Shown piece after piece: positions 27,001 through 36,000 of a stretch of 64,000 nt of DNA. The position numbers and the translations under genes were made by a program. The stretch comes from Mimachlamys varia. Lineage: Eukaryota; Mollusca; Bivalvia; Pectinida; Pectinidae. The stretch lies in assembly GCA_947623455.1 (NCBI GenBank), contig OX392529.1:52719186-52783185 (forward strand). Direction: 5' to 3'. The notes under the pieces are model-generated. The model was not told the DNA's origin and did no database searches. It was given only the letters and a program-made list of their open reading frames with translations. Numbering within the stretch: the stretch's first letter is position 1; every line of letters begins with the position of its first letter.

Positions 27001-30000
27001 ATAAGGTTACTTTGGGGTCGGGGAATAGATTAGCACAAAAATTCAGATAATTTGTATTTTGTTTCTTTATGAGTAACCTTAAGATCCTGGTTACTTTAAA
27101 AATGGAATTGTTGTCGGTGAGGAAATTTTCGCTTATTTTGCCTGCATTAAATCTCCGCAAATATATATCCACACACGAATATATTAAATACTACTTCAAT
27201 TATACAGCGTCTAATAGTATTGTAGGCACACAGTAAAAAAAACTAAGCGAAAATTTCCCCATCGCAAACAGTTTCTTAGTTTGGAGGCTGACTAAGTGAG
27301 CAATCTTCGCGTGAAAATATTGACTTTTACAGTTTATGCAGCATGCGTCGGATCAGCTAGTTTTCTGTTGACAATTTTGACTTCTTTTTCCAGAAACTCA
27401 CCCTACAGAACTTCATGCTGTATGCCCATGGCCCTGACCTGTGTCACGAGTCCGACCTGAAACATGCCATGGCGAACTGTTTTGAGGCTCTCATGGGTAA
27501 GCCAGGTTTATGAGGGAGTTATACTATCACAGGTTAATATTTATATTTTGCATGATGGCTTCCCATAAAATTTTACTTGAAAGACTGTGATTGAATCTGC
27601 TACCGATCAAAATATTAAGACTCCATAAAATCATGGCAGAAGCATAATAGAAACAAGATTGATTAGAAACATCATTAAAAATTTGAGTTTTTACCATCTG
27701 GTGAAAACGCCTAAAGAGAAACAAAACAAAAGCAATGATGTCTTTGCATCATAAAAATGAAAAGGCCTCAGGGCTGTTCCAGAATTGACCATTTTAGAGG
27801 GGCAGGGGGCACTTTTTCAGGGACCCCAATCACCCATCAAGTATCAAAAGAGATTTAATATAAGGAATAAGTGTACAGATCTTGTTTTAATCCCATGACC
27901 CATGATATACCGGTATGAACACAGGTGCCTTCCACTTCCCTCACACAACTGATTATGGAAAAGCCCTCATTAGAATGTTAGCTTATACTGTCATTATATA
28001 AGTATAGCAAGAGTGAGTCCAACACAGTGTTTCTTCCAGAAATTTATTCCTTCAGTTGTTAACATGTTTTGACAGTTGAAACATGTAAACAACTTAAGGA
28101 ATAAATTTCTGGAAGAAACACTGTATTTGACTCACTCTTGCTATACTTATTACCTGGATTTTATGTGAGACCTCTGTATCTACTAGGATCCACGGCTGTT
28201 TCATCAGTATCAGTACCGAACTCTACCTATAGGGCATTGTGTCTCCACCTCCTCGTAGTTGTCATTATATAAGGCGGAAGTCTTGTGTACCTGTAACATT
28301 AATATAACCCATGTGTTTTTGAACAGGTGCCCTATTTATAGACAACGGTATTGAGCTAGCCGGGCGAATCTTCTGTCAGACCCTATTTGACGACGACAGA
28401 CTTGTGAAGACGTGGCGAGAGTTAGCGTTACACCCGCTCCAGGAGGAGGAGCCAAACGGTGACAGACAGTGGGTGGAGTCGAGCCCTGCCTTACAGGTGA
28501 GTAATCCTATCACAAGCAAAATTTATAAACAAATTAAAGTACATGTCCCCATTTCTTAACTTCATCAGGTTCTTTACCGCATCATTTGATTTTGTGGAGA
28601 AAATTATCAGGGTAGCTGATAAATATTTAACAAATATTGCATGGCACTGAGGGCAATATGGGAGTTTAAGGACTGGTCAGTCACCAAAAAATATGTTTAT
28701 GGACCGAAGCGAAGCTGAGGTGCATATACATATTTTGGGGTGCCTGACCAGTCCATAAACTCCTATATTGCCTGAAGTGACATGCAATATTTGTTATATC
28801 ATACCGAATCTACCCAACACGACCACATAATATGCAATAAAAACAGACCATTAGGTCAGACGCCATTTTGCTCATTGTCTGGAGTGATGACGTCACATCA
28901 TTGTTTATAACATCATCCTGCAATTATGACGTCAAAATATAGGTATAGCGTCGGCCCGAAGTCCTTGACTCCGGGCCAATATACGAAAATATTGACCGGA
29001 GCAACTACTAGAATCATATAGGCATTTAAACCAATGAGTTATAATATAAACATATAATGAGCATCCAGCTAGGTATACGAGGGGAAAATTCTGCCTTACT
29101 GGCAAGCTAGCTTTTCCAGTCATGCTGTAAAACTTGAGGACCAGCTCAGGATAATTAGCCAAATAATTAATTGGTCAGTTGTTGGATGGGTGACCTTCTG
29201 CACATAAAATTCGGTGGCAGCGGTGGGATTCACATTGCAGTATCATTAGATATCAATCAAACTTCTAAAGTGCAAACATATCTCCCTGCACTAAAACTAA
29301 TTATATGTGTTTAAAAAGTGGCTATTGGAGACTTATTTCTTTTGAGAAATTTCTGTTAAACTCAACACTGTTTTTTTATCGCTTTAAGTGAACTACTCGT
29401 AATGTCTTTCTCCTTTTATATAAAGAAACAAAGTGAAAAGTGTAGGAGCGTGCAGAGTTGCCAGATTGTCATTGTAAAAACCAAAAGAGGGAACTGTAAA
29501 AACAGGTCATCTTACAACAGCTTCAAAGTCTGTAGATCATGTTACCATTTTTTTTACAGAAATTGTTGAAGTTTGAAGCAGCCACTGGGATAGCATTCAA
29601 CCACATACGCCTGCTGGCCAAGGCGTTTACCTTGAGGAGTGTCGGTTATAACAACCTCACATTGTAAGTACACATACATCTACTGGTCAAGTTAATTATG
29701 ACAGTATATTACAATACTGAAAAACGGGAAATTCAGTCAAACCTCGTTTTCTCGAAGTTGTCGGGACCATAGAAAAAAACGTTATCCGAGTATTTGAATT
29801 ACAAGAGTTTGAATGCTAGTGTAAACATTTACCTGGACTGACAAAATACTACAAATTAAATGGAGTCTGAGAGTTATACCAGTTAGAGATAGTGAGGTTC
29901 TACTGTATTGATGACTACTTCCTCTCATGGCTTTTGTTATGTTCAGGGGTCACAACCAGAGGCTGGAGTTCCTCGGAGACACGGTGCTACAGCTAGTGGC

Positions 30001-33000
30001 GTCCCAGTACTTGTTCCGACACTTCCCTGACCATCACGAGGGACATTTGTCCGTAAGTTCATCATAACTAGGTAGAACAACTCACTATGAATATTGAGAA
30101 TCTAATAATGTTGTTCTGTTATAGACCCAATATACTTACTGACCTCTGTATCTGTATCGCTTAGTGTACCGAATGATAATTATATCTCAATTTTTGAGTA
30201 TCATGTGACCAAGTGTACCAACATCTTCGATATCCAGGGGTTACGCTCACCTCATCCTTGATATCCAGGGGTTACGCTCACCTCATCCTTGATATCCAGG
30301 GGTTACACTCACCTCATCCTTGATATCCAGGGTTACACTCACCTCATCCTTGATATCCAGGGGTTACACTCACCTCATCCTTGATATCCAGGGGTTACAC
30401 TCACCTCATCCTTGATATCCAGAGGTTACACTCACCTCATCCTTGATATCCAGAGGTTACACTCACCTCATCCTTGATATCCAGGGTTACACTCACCTCA
30501 TCCTTGATATCCAGGGGTTACACTCACCTCATCCTTGATATCCAGGGGTTACACTCACCTCATCCTTGATATCCAGGGGTTACACTCACCTCATCCTTGA
30601 TATCCAGGGGTTACACTCACCTCATCCTTGATATCCAGAGGTTACACTCACCTCATCCTTGATATCCAGGGGTTACGCTCACCTCATCCTTGATATCCGG
30701 GGGTTAGGCTCACCTCTTCCTCGATATCCAGGGGTTACGCTCACCTCATCCTTGATATCCAGGGGTTACACTCACCTCATCCTCGATATCCAGGGGTTAC
30801 ACTCACCTCATCCTCAATATCCAGAGGTTATGCTCAACTCATCCTTTATATCCAGGGGTTACGCTCACCTCATCCTTGATATCCAGGGATTGCACTCACC
30901 TTATCCTTGATATCCAGGGGTTACACTCACCTCATCCTTGATATCCAGGGGTTACACTCACCTCATCCTTGATATCCAGGGGTTACGCTCACCTCATCCT
31001 TGATATCCAGGGGTTACGCTCACCTCATCCTTGATATCCAGGGATTGCACTCACCTTATCCTTGATATCCAGGGGTTACACTCACCTCATCCTTGATATC
31101 CAGGGGTTACACTCACCTCATCCTTGATATCCAGAGGTTACACTCACCTCATCCTTGATATCCAGAGGTTATGCTCAACTCATCCTTTATATCCAGGGGT
31201 TACGCTCACCTCATCCTTGATATCCAGGGATTGCACTCACCTTATCCTTGATATCCAGGGGTTACACTCACCTCATCCTTGATATCCAGGGGTTACACTC
31301 ACCTCATCCTTGATATCCAGGGGTTACACTCACCTCATCCTTGATATCCAGGGATTGCACTCACCTTATCCTTGATATCCAGGGGTTACACTCACCTCAT
31401 CCTTGATATCCAGGGGTTATACTCACCTCATCCTTGATATCCAGGGGTTACACTCACCTCATCCTTGATATCCTGGGGTTACACTCACCTCATCCTTGAT
31501 ATCCAGGGGTTACGCTCACCTCATCCTTGATATCCAGGGATTGCACTCACCTTATCCTTGATATCCAGGGGTTACACTCACCTCATCCTTGATATCCAGG
31601 GGTTATACTCACCTCATCCTTGATATCCAGGGGTTACACTCACCTCATCCTTGATATCCAGAGGTTACACTCACCTCATCCTTGATATCCAGAGGTTATG
31701 CTCAACTCATCCTTTATATCCAGGGGTTACGCTCACCTCATCCTTGATATTCAGGGATTGCACTCACCTTATCCTTGATATCCAGGGGTTACGCTCACCT
31801 CATCCTTGATATCCAGGGGTTACACTCACCTTATCCTTGATATCCAGGGGTTACACTCACCTCATCCTTGATATCCAGGGGTTACACTCACCTCATCCTT
31901 GATATCCAGGGATTGCACTCACCTTATCCTTGATATCCAGGGGTTACACTCACCTCATCCTTGATATCCAGGGGTTATACTCACCTCATCCTTGATATCC
32001 AGGGGTTACACTCACCTTATCCTTGATATCCAGGGGTTACACTCACCTCATCCTTGATATCCAGGGGTTACGCTCACCTCATCCTTGATATCCAGGGATT
32101 GCACTCACCTTATCCTTGATATCCAGGGGTTACACTCACCTCATCCTTGATATCCAGGGGTTACACTCACCTCATCCTTGATATCCAGAGGTTACACTCA
32201 CCTCATCCTTGATATCCAGAGGTTACGTTACCTCATCCTTGATATCCAGGGGTTACACTCACCTCATCCTTGATATCCAGGGGTTACGTTACCTCATCCT
32301 TGATATCCAGGGGTTACACTCACCTCATCCTTGATATCCAGGGGTTACACTCACCTCATCCTTGATATCCAGGGGTTACACTCACCTCATCCTTGATATC
32401 CAGGGATTGCACTCACCTTATCCTTGATATCCAGGGGTTACACTCACCTCGTCCTTGATATCCAGAGGTTACACTCACCTCATCCTTGATATCCAGGGGT
32501 TACACTCACCTCATCCTTGATATCCAGGGGTTACATTCACCTCATCCTTGATATCCAGGGGTTACGTTACCTCATCCTTGATATCCAGGGGTTACACTCA
32601 CCTCATCCTTGATATCCAGGGGTTAGGCTCACCTCTTCCTCGATATCCAGGGGTTATACTCACCTCATCCTTGATATCCAGGGGTTACGCTCACCTCATC
32701 CTTGATATCCAGGGGTTACACTCACTTCATTCTAGATATCCAGGGGTTACACACACCTCATCCTTGATATCCAGGGGTTACACTCAACTCATCCTTGATA
32801 TCCAGGGGTTAGGCTCACCTCTTCCTCGATATCCAGGGGTTACGCTCACCTCATCCTTGATATCCAGGGGTTACACTCACCTCATCCTCGATATCCAGGG
32901 GTTACACTCACCTCATCCTTGATATCCAGAGGTTACGTTACGCTCACCTCATCCTTGATATCCAGAGGTTACGCTCACCTCATCCTTGATATCCAGGGGT

Positions 33001-36000
33001 TACACACACCTCATCCTTGATATCCAGGGGTTACACTCACCTCATCCTTGATATCCAGGGGTTAGGCTCACCTCTTCCTCGATATCCAGGGGTTACGCTC
33101 ACCTCATCCTTGATATCCAGGGGTTACACTCACCTCATCCTCGATATCCAGGGGTTACACTCACCTCATCCTTGATATCCAGGGGTTACGCTCACCTCAT
33201 CCTTGATATCCAGAGGTTACGCTCACCTCATCCTTGATATCCAGGGGTTACACTCACCTCATCCTTGATATCCAGGGGTTACACTCACCTCATCCTTGAT
33301 ATCCAGGGGTTACACTCACCTCATCCTTGATATCCAGGGGTTACACTCACCTCATCCTTGATATCCAGGGTTACACTCACCTCATCCTTGATATCCAGGG
33401 GTTACACTCACCTCATCCTTGATATCCAGGGGTTACACTCACCTCATCCTTGATATCCAGGGGTTACACACGCCTACACTGTCTACACCCCTGGAATGTG
33501 TCTTGGCAAAATTGAAGGCACGCTCAGGTAAAAAAAAAATGTGACCAATCCCTATGCTGATGCCTGTCTTTTGAAGTTTTCAAAGGAGCTGCAACCGACT
33601 TTAAAGCTTGTCAATTTTTACCATTATGGGACCATGAGATTCTTTTGATGTACATCAAAGGGTCAAACCAGTCTTCTTACCTCATCAACAAGGTGGCGCA
33701 CACAGTGACCTCAGTTTTGCTACGACATATTCCAGGGGTGAAGAGAGCGTAGGTGAGTCAGAGTGTAACCCCTGGATATCAAGGACGGTGTATCGAATGA
33801 CTTTTATATCTCTTGGTTTAAATTATTTGACCACTTGTACTGAATAACTTTTGTATCTATAGAAATTTGGTACCATGTGACCAAATGATCTTTGTATCGA
33901 TTGTTTTGTGTATCTTGTGACCACGTGTAATCATTAACCCTTATATTCACAGTTACTACGTAGTTCACTGGTAAATAACCGCACACAGTCTATCGTGTGT
34001 GATGACCTCAACATGTCGGAGTACGCCATATTCGCTGAAACCAGGGGAGAGAAGCTGTATATGAAAACTAAAGAGAAAGCTGATTTATTGGAAGGTCTGT
34101 GCTAAATTGTAAATCTGTTTTAATTTATTTCTTTAGAAGAGCTTCATCTAAACAAAAAGTCTTCTGCATTTATGTGTCAATTAGGGAAAGGTAAATTCTA
34201 AGTTGAAAATAGAAAGGTTTGACATCTTGTATTTATTTAATTCCTATTAAAAATATGTATGATTTAATGGCTAAGTTTAATAAGTAGTCATTTTTTATCA
34301 AACGTGTCGCCAATAAAGAATCTATACACAATCTGATTAAAATCATATCTTGATATCCACGCCGTTCCGTAAACTTCTCTATGCTGCGTTAAGATCTGAG
34401 AAAATCCTATTGGTGATCACCTCCCGATGACCTTTTGCATTAGCCAATGCAATTAGATTATTACTTTCAGAATCTTGAAATTTTGAGGCGTCAAAGCTTG
34501 CATAATCTCATTTGTCCGTTTAATCATTTCGTCACCAAAAAGGTCCTGTGGAATAATGTGACGAAATGTTTTGCTGCAAGATGACAGGCCATTAGAAAAT
34601 TATTTTAGTGTTAAGTAAAGAGGCGACAAAGGTCATCTGAACGTGACCTCTTATGGGATGTTGTCAGATCCTTGTAAAATGGAGTGAGAACAAGGATCTA
34701 TATCTTAATCAGATTGCAATAAAATCAATAATTTGCCGTGTCATAAGTGTTTGTATTACTTAGTTGTTATAAAAGTATGAAATGAAGATATGTATAGCTT
34801 AGCTATACTTTGACTTGTTGATTCAATTGCTATTTTGTACACACTTATAGTGTACATATACTTACAGATTACTTTTCAGATGAAGGTGATTACATATCCT
34901 ACTTGCCATAGAATACCCAGATATAAACTTGTTTAATGTTTGTGCTATAAGATGCTATATGAAATTGTATGCATTACGTCTTGGTCCCTTGTCTGCACCA
35001 CAAGATTATGGTACATTAGTACATCACATGACTGATTACTGCTTTCCCATTGGCTACACACATGGGTACTATGAAGCGATAGTGCCCGCTCACCTGGACA
35101 CTATCAAATTTGGCGCAATGTTCAACGTGAATCTATTATGACGTCACTATTAAGTTACGTCAATATGTATTGAGAGCACGATTATTGGCGCGAAAATGGA
35201 GTTGCTTGAAAATGGCTGACTTTAATTTTGAATCTGCCAAAAGCTGGCCATGGTGTATCACAATAAAAAAGTTTTAATGTATATTTAAGCGGAAGAGCGA
35301 TGTACTAAACCCATTATGGCCCTGTTGAGAGGGCACTATTGCCTGTTAGTATTGTCTCGTGATGAGATAGTGCCCTCGCCGTCAGCTCAGGCACTATTCC
35401 ATTCCTCGACAATACTATGAGGCAATAGTGCCCTCTCAACAGGGCCATAATAGATAAATTATTTACATTCCTGTGATAGATAGTTTTCTACCAAACTAAA
35501 TGTTAATGCGATCATTGCATTGAAGATGATATACATATTTTGCAGCTGTTTGTACTTGATATATAAAAAGTCGAATTTGATTTTGTCTGTCTGCAGCGTT
35601 CATTGGAGCCTTGTTCGTAGACAAAGGTATCGACTACTGTGAAGTTTTCTGCAACGTATGTTTCTTCCCGCGCCTCAAGGACTTCATCATGAACCAGGAC
35701 TGGAATGACCCCAAGTCCCAACTCCAACAATGCTGTCTCACCCTTAGGGAACTGGACGGTGGCGAGCCGGACATCCCCCTCTACAAGTATGTCCTGTATT
35801 TCTCTGGCAATAGGCTCATGCTTGGTAATAAGCACATCCCCTACTTTTGATCGTCATCTATGCATTGGGAAGATGTCGCTTAATAAGCCCATCCCTTACT
35901 TTTGACCTTCCCCTATGCATATGGGAGATGTCTGGTAATAGGTCCATACTCTACTTTTGACATCCTGCTATTCATTTGGGAGTTGTCTGGTAATAAGCCA

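Noticed and set aside
27997..28152. A canonical pri-miRNA
   Set aside because: The stem is about twice the usual length and no mature-miRNA seed is recognised, so it is kept only as a hairpin to test.
30228..33470. CRISPR-like array (31-bp repeats)
   Set aside because: Units are head-to-tail with no spacers, in an intron of an animal gene. It is a minisatellite.
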